DNA of 64,000 nt, taken from assembly GCF_029784135.1 (NCBI RefSeq), contig NC_073746.1:304677665-304741664 (forward strand), in the 5' to 3' direction. Each line of letters begins with the position of its first letter. The stretch's first letter is position 1. The notes below the pieces were generated by a model. The model searched no databases, was not told where the DNA came from, and saw nothing but the letters and a program-made list of their open reading frames with translations. Made by a program: the position numbers and the translations under genes. The DNA is from Toxorhynchites rutilus septentrionalis (taxonomy: Eukaryota; Arthropoda; Insecta; Diptera; Culicidae). Positions 34,500 to 44,639 of the stretch are shown piece by piece.

Positions 34500-35560
34500 T
34501 TAGCTTTATTTATTAGTTTCTCCTCCGTTTTCTCCACGAAATTGTTGAACTAGACCCTCCGCTTCAGGTTTACCCAGAAATGCTCGATGAGACGCAGCTG
34601 GAGGACGTTTGGAAGGTTTGCGAACTTCGGAACAACATCTATCTTCAAGCGGTTCATCTCCTCCAGCGACTTCCTCGCGTAATGGACGGAGGCCAGGTCC
34701 GGCCAAAACACCACATCCTCGTCCGGATGATAATTTTTCATGATAAAATTTCATTCCTCATCATATCAGAGGGCTAAGATTATTGCCCTGGACTTTTTTC
34801 TATTTACGTTAATCTTCTATTAGCATAATAACATCAAGCTAACTTGCTCACAGTATATTATGGTCAAAGCACAAAAACAGATTTAGCTTTTATTTCTATG
34901 TGTATTTCTAGCGGTCTTGTGAAAGGGAGATTCAATATAATTTAGAGTATCTGATCTAAAATTATTATTTTTCAAAGGGTGAATGAACAATTTTTTCAGG
35001 CTAGGGATCTTATTATAGTTATATACAGTATGTCAATTTGGTTCCGGGACTGGTAATGAAAATAACTTTTCAAATAATTTTTATTATTTTATTTATTTTA
35101 TTTCATTATGATTTTTTGGGCTCACGAACGTCACTTCACGGTGAAAACCAAATGAATTGTATTCAAGTTTATATACACTTCATTCTTTTTTCACCGTTTG
35201 TGATCAGACCCTTTATTATTAATAATATTTTATATTCTAATGTTATCTAAAATGTCAATTTTTTGCGAAATAACCGGTTCCTTAGTCTTCTTACGTCCAA
35301 ACTGACGGCTCTCTTACTTGTTTGATGGCTTCAGGACTCCTTGCGGACTCTTGCGTTTACGGCCATGTTTTGGGAGTATTTTTCAAGAACCGGTTTTCTT
35401 GTATCGCTCGATGGTACGAAAGATGAATCTTTCGTTTATTTCGAGTGGTTTCGGCTTCTTCAAAGTCTTCAAAAGTCGAACATTTTTCAAAAACAGACTC
35501 ATCATAAGTTCCCTTTTTGCATCCATGATTACCATGACTCTTGAGTGAAATAATATTCAA
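34500..35560 (-). pseudogene. Tc1/mariner transposase relic (DD37E-spaced core), interrupted by a MITE
   Basis: Minus-strand remains in the right order. The N-terminal part (about 35250-35560, several frames) has MDAKRELMMSLFLKNV, then TIERYKKTGS, then RSPEAIKQVRER. The catalytic part (34506-34750) has DEDVVFWPDLASVHYARKSL and LRLIEHFWVNLKRR. Between the Asp of WPDLA and the Glu of LIEHFW there are 37 residues, as in DD37E. Frameshifts are numerous, the first Asp region is lost, and the MITE at 35118-35211 lies between the two parts. It is distinct from the DD37E transposon at 25.3 kb. Confidence 0.55.
35118..35211. mobile_element. Short MITE (94 bp), GGGYCTGATCACGAA family
   Basis: The left end GGGCTCACGAACGTCACTTC (then ACGGTGAAAA) pairs with the right end, which reads GGGTCTGATCACAAACGGTG and then AAAA on the minus strand. 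Noncoding. Related arms occur at 3287-3346 and 5015-5190. Confidence 0.55.
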
Positions 35561-35607
35561 AACAAACTTACATGCTGTGTTGGCATTTGAATATACTCTA
35601 AACGCAA

Positions 35608-37443
35608 ATATTTTTTTTTTAATTTTATTTCACCATCTTCGACAACGTCGTACAGACTGAAACCTTAAGATCTAAATTATTCTAAGTTTCTTATTCTAGT
35701 ACTAAACACATTCTTGGACAGAGTAAAATCAAACACATCACTAACATTGTTGAAAGAACGTAAACACAAATTGAAACTATTGTTGAAACCATAATTCGTT
35801 CTATGGAATGGTATAAGAAATAACGATGAATTACGAAAACGACGGGGAGGAATATTCCATGGAACTTGACGTAACAGTTCGGGACAGTCCACATTGCCGG
35901 TTATTAGATTATAAATAAATATTCTTTGTAGTTTGGTACGTCTGGCTGATAGTGTTTCCAAGTCAATCAGTTTGCAACGATCAGCATAACTCGGAAGATT
36001 TATCGGATCATTCCAAGGGAGCTGTCGCAAAGCAAATCGCATGAAACTTCTCTGGATTCGCTCCAACGCAACGATTTGTGTAACGAGGAATGGGGACCAA
36101 ACCGGTGCAGCATATTCCATGATGCTCCGAACTAGCGCGCAGTATAACTTTTTGAGGCAATACACGTCAGAAAATCCAGAAGCATGGCGACGAATGAAAC
36201 CGAGCACAGTGTATGCTTTAGCGGTTGTGATTACTATGTGCTCATTGAACTTCAGTTTAGAGTCGATCATTACTCCTAGATCACAGATCGAGTTTGCGCG
36301 TTCTATGGGCTCCAGCCCCATGTGGTATTGGTGGCGAATGACATTATTGCAGCGACTGTAGGATATGGCTTTACACTTTTTACTATTCACACGCATACCG
36401 TTATCATTGCACCAGATTAGCAAACAATTAATATCATCTTGAAGTTTGATGCAGTCAATGGATGATGCAATCTCACTGTAAATTTTGAGATCATCGGCGA
36501 ATAAAAGCTTGGATGTGGAAAGTAGCTCACATAGGTCGTTAAGATAAATAATAAACAGAACCGGGCCGAGAACACTTCCTTGTGGCACACCAGATGGAAT
36601 TGTGAATATTCTAGAGCGCACGGAATTAACAATAACGAAAGCTTTACGATCCGATAAGTACGAGTATATCCATTTGGTAATCCATGAGGGAAAACCAATG
36701 TGATTCATTTTTTGAATGATGAGATTGTGCGGTACTGTATCGAATGCTTTCGCGAAGTCAACATAAACTGAATCCATTTGTCGCTTTGATTCAAAAGAAC
36801 GTGATATTGCTGACAAATAGCACATAAGGTTTGTTGTTGTTGAACGCCGTTTCATGAATCCGTGCTGGCTGTCAGTGATGATCGGTGCAGTCACTCTATA
36901 CAATACTGCGTGAACCAGCTTCTCAAACACTTTAACGAGACAGCTGAGAATGGATACACCACGATAATTGGAAACACAATTGGAATTTCCGGATTTGAAG
37001 ATCGGAACTATACATGCCATTTTCCACGCGAGTGGGAATACTCCGTCTTCTATGGAGCGATTGAAAACTGCAGCTACAGGTATCGCAAGCGAAGCGTCAC
37101 AGTTTTTCCAAAACACAGGAGGTAGATCATCTGTTCCAGGTCCTTTAGTAGAGTCGAGGTCTTCGAGAGCTTTCCTAATATCATCCAGATTAAACGGTAT
37201 ACATGGCAGATTAATGTTGAATGTCTTGATATGGTCATAGCAATTCTGTCGTTGAACAGGCGATGCTTTGCTGAATACGCTTTCGAAGAATGTTGCAAAA
37301 ATATTCGCTGCCTCCACATTCGAGTGTGAAGTGATTTCACCAAACTTCAGCGTGGCAGGGATACTGTATGTAACTTTCCTCTGCTTGACGAAATTCCAGA
37401 ACCGAGAAGGATCCTTTTTGACTGTGGCCTGAATTTTGTTCAA
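35608..37443 (-). mobile_element. 5'-truncated non-LTR retrotransposon
   Basis: Minus-strand element with a long reverse-transcriptase frame, a short 3' tail and an A-rich end (T-run at about 35609-35620 on the plus strand). The 5' part of the element (ORF1 and the endonuclease part of ORF2) is missing; the sequence stops being element-like just beyond 37443, as expected of incomplete target-primed reverse transcription. A possible short target duplication (aatat) is not convincing. Confidence 0.8.
35677..37443 (-). CDS. Reverse transcriptase ORF2 fragment of a non-LTR retrotransposon (CR1/Jockey-like)
   Basis: 588 codons open to a stop at 35677. RT blocks in order: NYRGVSILSCLVKVFEKLVH (block 2), HGFMKRRSTTTNL (block 2a), VYVDFAKAFDTVPHNLI (block 3 Asp), PSGVPQGSVLGPVLFIIYLN (block 4), LLFADDLKIYSEI (block 5, catalytic FADD), then DLGVMIDSKLKFNEH and LVRSIMEYAAPVWSP in the C-terminal region typical of CR1/Jockey-like RTs. 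No start codon belongs to this frame naturally; it is the 3' part of a longer ORF2 that would have begun with an endonuclease. The frame has no stops or shifts, so the copy looks young, but it cannot replicate alone. Clade assignment is approximate. Confidence 0.85.
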   Translation of the reverse strand: MNKIQATVKKDPSRFWNFVKQRKVTYSIPATLKFGEITSHSNVEAANIFATFFESVFSKASPVQRQNCYDHIKTFNINLPCIPFNLDDIRKALEDLDSTKGPGTDDLPPVFWKNCDASLAIPVAAVFNRSIEDGVFPLAWKMACIVPIFKSGNSNCVSNYRGVSILSCLVKVFEKLVHAVLYRVTAPIITDSQHGFMKRRSTTTNLMCYLSAISRSFESKRQMDSVYVDFAKAFDTVPHNLIIQKMNHIGFPSWITKWIYSYLSDRKAFVIVNSVRSRIFTIPSGVPQGSVLGPVLFIIYLNDLCELLSTSKLLFADDLKIYSEIASSIDCIKLQDDINCLLIWCNDNGMRVNSKKCKAISYSRCNNVIRHQYHMGLEPIERANSICDLGVMIDSKLKFNEHIVITTAKAYTVLGFIRRHASGFSDVYCLKKLYCALVRSIMEYAAPVWSPFLVTQIVALERIQRSFMRFALRQLPWNDPINLPSYADRCKLIDLETLSARRTKLQRIFIYNLITGNVDCPELLRQVPWNIPPRRFRNSSLFLIPFHRTNYGFNNSFNLCLRSFNNVSDVFDFTLSKNVFSTRIRNLE

Positions 37444-38254
37444 TATGCAGATACATTTACACGTAATATGCAGATAAATTTGAGATTACCTATCTTTAAT
37501 TAAACACGTCCAAAAACAACGACAGTTATTACTACTCACCCTGTAAACATGAACTGTTCTTTCGCTTTTATTTGTTTCGTTCAGAATATTTAAGTTGGAT
37601 ATACTAAATGTAAATACGAAAAATTTAAAAAAACAGAAAATTATTCCTTCTCTCTCATGTGATGATCAACTGATTTTCATTTATTATCGACGCAACGCCA
37701 CTTTTTCTTGTTATTGCTTTACCCACACAGTATACGGTTTTTTGACGTAGGACTACGTCTTTCATTTCTATACCGGGGTGTAAAATCAAAGTTTCGAAAA
37801 CGAAAGCGTTACGCCGGACACCGAGATTTTGAGCGTTAATAGCTCTTAAACAACTGAACGAAATGGTATGATAAACACTTCATTCGAAAGATAAAATGTC
37901 TACGCGTTATATACTTGTTACTTTTTCATCTAAAAACTTGTTTCAATAGCCTTAAAATTGGTTTCAAAACAGGCTATTGAAATCACCAATCGGTATATAA
38001 GCGAGCGCCGCTCGTAAACCCACTCAGTTATAATTGAACAGCGATTGGAGCATGTTGTCGCTGTTGTTGTGAAGCTCTTCGTTTTTCATGAAAGCGCTGA
38101 TGAACGGTGTCACCAAGAGCCTGTTTGTGCACCTTAGGCCAGAAGGGAATCCACCAGAAGGAGAGTGATGCCACGGTTCCGCTTGAAACATCGGAGCAGC
38201 CGCCACACATACATACACGCGCGGAACCCTCGTTCCGCGTTCCGCGTACCAGTT
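37444..38254. other. No supported gene; a promoter-like patch near 37985-38040
   Basis: ACCAATCGGTATATAAGCGA (near 37985) looks like a CCAAT plus TATA box, followed at a typical distance by CTCAGTTATAATTG, an arthropod-type initiator. No coding sequence follows that I recognise. Together with the H3 relic nearby it may be a leftover histone-type promoter. A motif 'tggtatgataa...aaagataaaatg' (37870-37900) recurs inverted near 38771 and 40160. Confidence 0.35.
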
Positions 38255-38460
38255 CCCCTGGGAATTGAAAAATACATTCATGCGAAAGAGTTTATTTTAA
38301 TGTTTTCTATTCATACAACACTGCAACCAAATACATTTGGTTTTGTGATTTTTCAATCAATCGCAATTGACAGGAAAGTTTCTGAATATTATTTTTCCCC
38401 ATCAGTAGATAATTTTCGTATCCAATATTGGATGCATAACATGAAAAACGGAAAATGTTA
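38255..38460 (+). repeat. 'CAGTTCCCCTGGGAATTGAA' interspersed repeat, copy 1
   Basis: Related copies begin near 40280, 40475 and 41330. Shared features are CAGTTCCCCTGGGAATTGAA, GCGAAAGAGTTTATTTTAAT and 'attttcgtatccaatattg'. Noncoding; class unknown. Confidence 0.75.
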
Positions 38461-39127
38461 CACATCGCGAAAATCATGTCATTTTCGAGCGATTATTTGC
38501 ATCCTACTCATATATTGCTGCGACCAAATACATTTCGTTTTGGATTTTTCAATCAATTGCGATCAACGTAAGACCACGTCTTTCGGCAATTTATTAGAGG
38601 TGCAATGAATCTTTAGGAATTCCCGCTCTACGCGCACTGGCAAACGATGTTTACTCAACAGTTTCTCAAACGAGAAATGGGTGTTGTGAGAAAGGATTAG
38701 CGAACGCAAAAACGACAAACGGGAGAAAGAGATGTTTGAAGGTTGAAGGAAATTAGCAGAAAACATCTTCATTTTATCTTCCGAATAATGTGATTATCAT
38801 AGTACTTCCTTTTGCCGGAAACAGATTAATAACGCTCAAAGGAGGAATCGAATCCTCCGAGGAAATACCCAGCGCAAATTAGAATCGACTATAGATTGCG
38901 CCATTAGTACACAAATAACTTTATAATGCAGTTTCATCAAAGTGATTTCTTCGATATGGGGAAATATTCACTGCATCATGTCATGTATTTCATATTCTTC
39001 ACTATCAAAATCCATATCCATGGCACCTATCGGTATCGAATTGTCATCGACAACACGATTTTCGCTAAATGCTCCCTTCAGTTCGGCCCGCAAAAAACTT
39101 TCCTGAACTCTAATACATCGAATTAGG
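38461..39127. other. No supported gene
   Basis: Contains short, degenerate pieces of the neighbouring repeats (for example a further 'gaccaaatacatttcgttttg' copy near 38522). Nothing else. Confidence 0.35.
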
Positions 39128-39521
39128 AGCCCTGAAAAGGGCTGCTGATTATATGCTAAGCTAATAGCACGCTCTCCTCGGATACGATGGGCCAAGGACA
39201 TCCTTGGGCATAATGTGACGCGCTTTGCGTGGATAGCACACAAATTGGTATCTTCGAATAGGCCTCCTGCAGTACCATAACCGCGAAGTTTGACGAGCAA
39301 GTCGGTTTTGAAGTTCCGGGCAATTCCACAAACCAAACGCTGCAAAGGTAGCTTGCGGATCAGCAGTTTGTTCGACCTCTGAAAGCGACGAATTTCACTT
39401 AAAGTTCCCGGTCGATAGCGATGTGGCTTCTTCACGCTTTCTGCGGCTGGTGCGCTTATCCGAGCTGCTTTCATGGTGCCTTACCACCGAAAGACTAACG
39501 AGCTGTCTTCTTGGTCCCAAA
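39128..39521 (-). pseudogene. Histone H3 pseudogene with 3' stem-loop
   Basis: The minus strand carries most of histone H3 in decayed form. N-terminal tail pieces (TKKTAR, stop, SFGGKAP, stop, KQL) are followed by [32 protein letters not shown], a damaged central helix with a deletion and frame change, then [17 protein letters not shown] and RIRGERA. Two nonsense codons, at least one frameshift and several deletions exclude function. The histone mRNA 3' stem-loop is still readable at 39128-39143 (AGCCCTTTTCAGGGCT on the minus strand), and a TATA box lies upstream. It is therefore a duplicated replication-dependent histone gene unit, not a copy of a polyadenylated mRNA. Confidence 0.85.
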
Positions 39522-39583
39522 CAAACAAGTCCTCACGGTGCGAGAGTAGAGTAAGAAATGAACGAAAGCAAAGGAAGCGTGAT

Positions 39584-39591
39584 ATTATATA
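39584..39591 (-). promoter_or_regulatory. TATA box of the decayed histone H3 gene
   Basis: GGTATATAAT on the minus strand lies about 65-70 bp upstream of the former H3 start, the short spacing usual for histone genes. Probably a relic. Confidence 0.5.
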
Positions 39592-40262
39592 CCATAACAG
39601 ACTTGAATGTAAACCCCACCCTCTTTATTATATTCTTAGCTTAGCCTGAGAGAGAAAAGAATAACATCGAAGTAATTATACAGTAATGTATTTGAATCCG
39701 GACACTTTGTGTTACATTCAATATCATACCGCAGACACAACATTTCGTGCATGCTGAATTAATACGATTGATTAGTAAGTATCAAGTAACTATCAGTAAC
39801 TATATTAGTAACTATTAATCGCATAAATTGAACATGAAAAAAAATGTTATGGCTGTGGTATGATTTTGAATGAAATGCAGTGTCCGGATTCAAAAGCATT
39901 ACTTCTTTTACAGTACAGTTAACTCAACTGAAAATTTTTCAGTTCGGCCTGCAAAAACGAAATTAATTGGAAGAGTACAGCATAATGCATAGACGTGAGT
40001 ATGAGCTTCCCCATCTCACATTCCAATAGGATTAATGGGCTTCCAAGTGGGCGCGCTACATACGGATACGTATGATTTCAATAACCTGTTTTCCAAGCTA
40101 TCATTAAGCTATTGAAACAATTTTTCGAGTCAATAAATAGAAATGATATAACTCTTGGACATTTTATCTTTTGTATGAAATGATTATCATACTGTTCCGT
40201 TGATCCGAAGCAGAATGAATCACGCTTAAAGAAGGAATGGAATGGAAAAATCTAATCGTTGC
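39592..40262. other. No supported gene
   Basis: AT-rich; the only structure is an inverted copy of the 'cattttatctt...gattatcata' motif near 40160. Confidence 0.35.
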
Positions 40263-41480
40263 TGAAAAATAATCTGCCAGTTCCCGTAGGAATTGAAAAA
40301 TACATTCATGCGAAAGAGTTTACTTTAATGTTTTCTATTCATGTAACACTGTGACCAAATATTGTTTAATCAAGTGCTATTAACAGGTGGTTATCGAGTT
40401 ATCATTAACCACCGGTGGGCTTCAAGTATCGAGGAAAATCTGGAAAAATCTAATCGTTGCTGAAAAATAATCTGCCAGTTCCCCTGGGAATTAAAAAACT
40501 ACATTCATGTGAAAGAGTTTATTTTAATGTTTTCTAACCATATAACACAGCGACCAAATACATTTGATTTTGTAATTTTTCAACCAAGTGTAATTAGCAG
40601 GAAAGCTTCTGAAGGTTATTCTTCCCCATCAGTAGGATATTTTCGTATCCAATATTGTATGCGTATGCAACGGAAAATGTTTCGTTTCGCGAAAATTATA
40701 TAATTTTCAATCGATTATTGCTCAGTCTCCGAAAGTTTCAAACTCAGAGAGTTCATTCCCCTCTAGTTTGCCTTCCAAATTGCTATCGTAAACCATACCT
40801 TCTCTCGATTCAATCGCGCACAAAAAGCATTTATTCTGGTGGTGAAACGATATTCTGGTGGTGAAACGATATTCTGGTGGTGAAACGATATTCTGGTGGT
40901 GAAACGCATTCGATTAGAGGCGAATGAACTGAAAAGTTTAAAGCCTCTTTAATCCAACATCATCATCATGAAACGCATTCATTTTCCGTGAGGACATCGA
41001 CAAGACAACATCGTTACTGAACGAGCTGAACTAGCTGGACGAGCTGAACGAGCTGAACGGCGAAGGATCGAGGGATCGAAGGATTCATTACCTGGCCTGA
41101 CCTGACCTGAAACGCAATCAGTTTGTTTTAACTGTGAGGGAGCGCAGAAAAGCCGATCGATCAGAAGGAGAAGAGAAGGTGACCAGGAGAGTATCAGCAT
41201 CGAAAAACGGTTCCCCGGGAAGACATCGAAGCAGCCGCCACACACACACATGCACGCGCGCAACTCTTTTCGTTTGCTGGTTATCGAGAAGAAACCTGGA
41301 AAGAAATGATCGTTGCTGAAAAATAATCTGCCAGTTCCCCTTGGAATTGAGAATTACATTCAAGCGAAAGAGTTTATTTTAATGTTTTCTATTCATATGA
41401 TGCTGCGACCAAATACAATTGGTTTTGTGAGTTTTCAATCAAGTGAAGTTAGCAGGAAATCTTCTGAAGATTATCCTTGT
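40263..41480 (+). repeat. 'CAGTTCCCCTGGGAATTGAA' repeat cluster, copies 2-4
   Basis: Three further partial copies begin near 40280, 40475 and 41330, separated by other sequence. Each is preceded by 'cgttgctgaaaaataatctgc'. The piece at 41220-41265 (catcg(a)agcagccgccacacacacac) parallels 38190-38215, so the repeat unit is longer than the core. No coding function. Confidence 0.65.
40832..40907 (+). repeat. 19-bp tandem minisatellite (four units)
   Basis: ATTCTGGTGGTGAAACGAT repeated head to tail four times, the last unit diverging into 'gcattc'. No spacers, so not a CRISPR array. Confidence 0.85.
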
Positions 41481-41878
41481 GAAGAACCTTGTGCCTCCAA
41501 CGAAACGCTCTCGTTTTCGAAGTCCCCCAAATATTCATTTACACATTCATTCAGAATGGATTTAGATTCAACTTCAAACAAATGATCTCTAAATCAACGA
41601 TAGTCCTACGTCACCCTTGCGGTTATACCATAGATATAACCCACTTCCTGTTTTTTGGATATGACAAAATGGACAAATGTGATCATTTTAAAAAAGCTTA
41701 TCAGAAATAAAAGAAATAAATATAGAAATACCTTCTACTAACAATGGTTGTACAGAGAGTTGCCTCTAATTGGACATACCGAGACACCACTCAATGCGCA
41801 CTGGAGGCGATTGTGACCTATAAATCGGACATTAGTGATGACAGGGGTGAAGGGGTGCATGTTATTCAACGATTCGCC

Positions 41879-42163
41879 TCTGAATTCGTGCTCCCGTGGC
41901 TGAGAGGTTAGCGTCAAGCCTAACATGCCGGGGGTTCGGGTTCGATTCCCGTTCTGGTCGGGGTAATTTTCCATCAAATAAATTTTCTCCGTCTTGCACT
42001 GTGGTCACGCGTATTCCAGAGCTTTGCACTCAGAATGCATTCAAGGCGTGTTATTTGGCATAGAAATCTCAACTAAGTACTAATGAAAATGACGCAAGTA
42101 ATACTACATTCAGACGGCGAAGTTCCTCCAGGAACGTTAGTGCTATTTAAGAAGAAAGAAGAA
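41879..42163 (+). mobile_element. tRNA-derived SINE (285 bp)
   Basis: The left part resembles a tRNA: A box TGGCTGAGAGGTTA (41897-41910) and B box GGTTCGATTCC (41939-41949). A tRNA-unrelated body follows, with GGCGAAGTTCCTCCAGGAAC, and a GAAGAAA-type tail. Flanked by the 8-bp duplication GATTCGCC (41871-41878 and 42164-42171). It is a retroposed pol III element of mosquito type (Feilai-like), inserted about 150 bp upstream of the first visible antigen-5 exon. The tRNA part cannot fold into a proper mature tRNA, so it is not annotated as a tRNA gene. Confidence 0.85.
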
Positions 42164-42314
42164 GATTCGCCAAACAAACTGTACAAACTGTAGTCATGTT
42201 CATTGAAAACGCTTCCTTTAGGTACCCCCAGAAAACAATTGTGTCCTTCATCTAGATTAAATTCATATTTGACATATTTGATAACGACCTCCCGGTTCAT
42301 TTCTTTTTCTACAG

Positions 42315-43216
42315 CTTGGATTTGGCTGGTGGTGCTGCTGGCATCACTGAAGCGGTCTTACAGTACAGACTACTGCGATCACAAACTTTGTCCCTCGGGA
42401 AAGGCACATATCGGGTGCAAGAACGATGGAAAGTTGGGTCCCAAGTGTCCCAAGGGGGCCAAACCGATAGAAATGACCGCCCAGCTGAAGCAGCTTATTT
42501 TGGATACCCACAATAAGTACCGTAGCACTCTGGCAACCGGTGGTGTAGAATGGTTGCCGAAAGCGGCAGTGATGCCCACCTTGGTCGGTTTTGGAATGAA
42601 ATTTATACAATTCACTCAGTTGTGTTAATACTTTTGATTGTTTCTTGAAATAGACATGGGACGATGAGCTGGCCGAAACGGCCCAGATGAACTCGAACCG
42701 TTGTATTCGCGGTCACGACGCTTGCCACAACACCGATTTGTTTAAAAACTCAGGCCAAAACATTAACTACTTTGCGACCTCAGCAGATACTATTGACGTC
42801 AACGCGCAGGTTCCAAATCTAATTACCAGCTGGTGGGATGAGCGACACGACGTCAATCAGAACATGGTTAATACCATGTACGATCCTGGCAAGAGGTTAG
42901 TATGATGATAATTAGTTGATTACTCGAAAATGTTTCAAATCATTCCTATTCCTACAGCATCATGGTGTTCCATTTCGCCGTTTTGGGCTCGGATAAGGTC
43001 AACAAGTTGGGATGCGGCATAACCCAATGGAAGCCCGACAAAGGTTGGATCCAGATTTACTTGGTGTGTAATTATTCCTTTAATGACTTCGTTGGAATTC
43101 CAATCTACGTCGCCGGCGAACCATGTTCCCAGTGTACCAAGGGGTGCAATACGAAGTACAAGGGATTGTGCGCCGAGGATGAACCAGTGGCACAAGTTAT
43201 CGACTATCCGGTTTAG
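42315..43216 (+). CDS. Antigen 5 / CAP-superfamily secreted protein (5' exon not located)
   Basis: Three exons are visible: 42315-42583, 42654-42895 and 42958-43216, with GT-AG introns of 70 and 62 bp, giving 256 codons plus a missing 5' piece. The first visible exon opens in phase 1 inside a signal peptide (WIWLVVLLASLKRSYS), then mature TDYCDHKLC. CAP landmarks: HNKYRSTLATGG (His), GQNINYF, ITSWWDERHD (Glu), VFHFAVL (His) and NKLGCGITQW. The C-terminal cysteine-rich end reads PCSQCTKGCNTKYKGLC. Insect antigen-5 proteins are secreted; many are expressed in gut, salivary gland or haemolymph and their roles are mostly unknown. The initiating ATG must lie in an upstream exon; no matching phase-1 exon was found between the SINE and 42314. 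Paralogue at 56428-57510. Confidence 0.85.
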
Positions 43217-43313
43217 TTAGAGAGTCGTTTTATTATACAGCGATGACCGATGAGTGAAACCCTCATTGAGAACAGAACAGCATATAGCGATAAGTTGTTA
43301 TTTGAAAAAAAGT

Positions 43314-43319
43314 AATAAA
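43314..43319 (+). promoter_or_regulatory. Polyadenylation signal of the antigen-5 gene
   Basis: AATAAA about 97 bp after the stop codon, in the right place for a short 3' UTR. Confidence 0.55.
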
Positions 43320-44557
43320 ACTCGGTGCTGGGCATATTGAAATGTTTTACCTAGCTTGAAATGAAATCCTCTTAGTTTCAAAATAAATGAAACCTCGGTG
43401 AGAATGAGAACTCTGGGTAACTAAGTGCTTGAAGAGCTCATAAGTTCGTAGAGTGAATATGAAGGAACAAGTATGGAAGAGTGGTCGAAAACCGACCTCC
43501 TCTTCGATCTCAGGAATGGCGTCAATTACCGAATTTTCAGTAGTATCAAGTAAAAGGTGTACCAACGATTACAACTGCAGAGAGTAGGGGGGGGGGGAGG
43601 TATGGTTTAGTACGAAAATGTTCACCCTTGTCCAGGAGGGGGTACAGGTAAACACTACATGGAAACAATAAATCAACATTTTTAAAAAATATCTTCGCAT
43701 TCACATTAAAATAATATGTTCTGTGTTTTAAAAGGTTATTGAAATCCGTTCAATTAGAGTACTTTTACTTCTTCTTGAACTGCACTAACGTCCAAGGAGG
43801 GGAAACAAGGGAGCATGATGCGATTTACGACTAATCGCAAACTGCACAGATCGCGATCTGTACAAAATGCGACTAACGATGAATCCTCTTCCATCATAAC
43901 AAAATGATTTTCTCTTGGTATCTCTAAGTTGACCAAAGCATTGCTAGACTGAATCTAGTTCGAATAATTGAGTTGCTTTCCTTCCTCGTTTTGTTTACAT
44001 CTCGTAACAAGAATTTGCTCCGTGGGAATGAGTATCTCTATGACGTACGCATTACGATTCTCGCACTCTCGTCGAGGCGTTCAATTTTCCTCTTCGAGCG
44101 AAAAAAAAAGCGCTACAGCAGATAAGAAAAATAAAAAAAATGCGCTACAGCAGATAAGACGACTTAATTATTTAATTTTCCACAGAGGATTTCTCATATG
44201 GTGTTTAAGTACATCTACAAAAGAATCCTTGGTGATTGTCTTCATACTACAGACAATAATCCACCTCAAATCACTAATTTTATGAGTTAATGTAAACGCG
44301 TTAATTGCCAAGGCTGCGACATCGAGCACGTGGTCTTGCGAAGTATATTTTTCCGCCAACCCAAAACACTCCTTTCGGTCCCGAGAAAACTGGTGGTTAG
44401 AAAAGGCCTTGATTACCTTAAATTAATCAAAAACATAAATTAGCGCAAATATGGCAACAACATTTGCGTTTTTTTTCGCGTGAGCACGTAAATACTCGTA
44501 TTTACTCATAAAATTGTAGGATTGTGGAACTCTACATAATATGTATGCATATAGACT
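43320..44557. other. No supported gene
   Basis: Contains a short poly-G tract near 43588 (gtaggggggggggg) and a near-duplicate 'gcgctacagcagataaga' at 44110 and 44141. Short unsupported frames only. Confidence 0.35.
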
Positions 44558-44637
44558 ACTAGCTGACCCAGCAAACTTCGTCCCGCCCAACATTTATTTT
44601 TTGTTATCAATACCTTCAAACATTCACGTTTTCTTAC
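44558..44637 (+). repeat. 'ACTAGCTGACCCAGCAAACT' repeat, interrupted by the second DD37E copy
   Basis: Starts ACTAGCTGACCCAGCAAACT and CGTCCCGCCC, matching the opening of the tandem block at 32561. The transposon at 44640 begins 80 bp later, so the transposon probably inserted into this repeat. Confidence 0.6.
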
Positions 44638-44639
44638 TA

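Noticed and set aside
40832..40907. CRISPR-like array
   Set aside because: Perfect 19-bp units without spacers; a minisatellite in a eukaryotic genome.
41890..41960. tRNA gene
   Set aside because: A and B boxes are present, but the acceptor stem does not pair and the sequence continues into a SINE body with tail and target duplication.
42196..42223. ATG at 42196 as first exon of antigen-5 gene 1 (donor at GTACCC)
   Set aside because: It would end in phase 2, whereas the next exon opens in phase 1, so the signal peptide frame would be lost.
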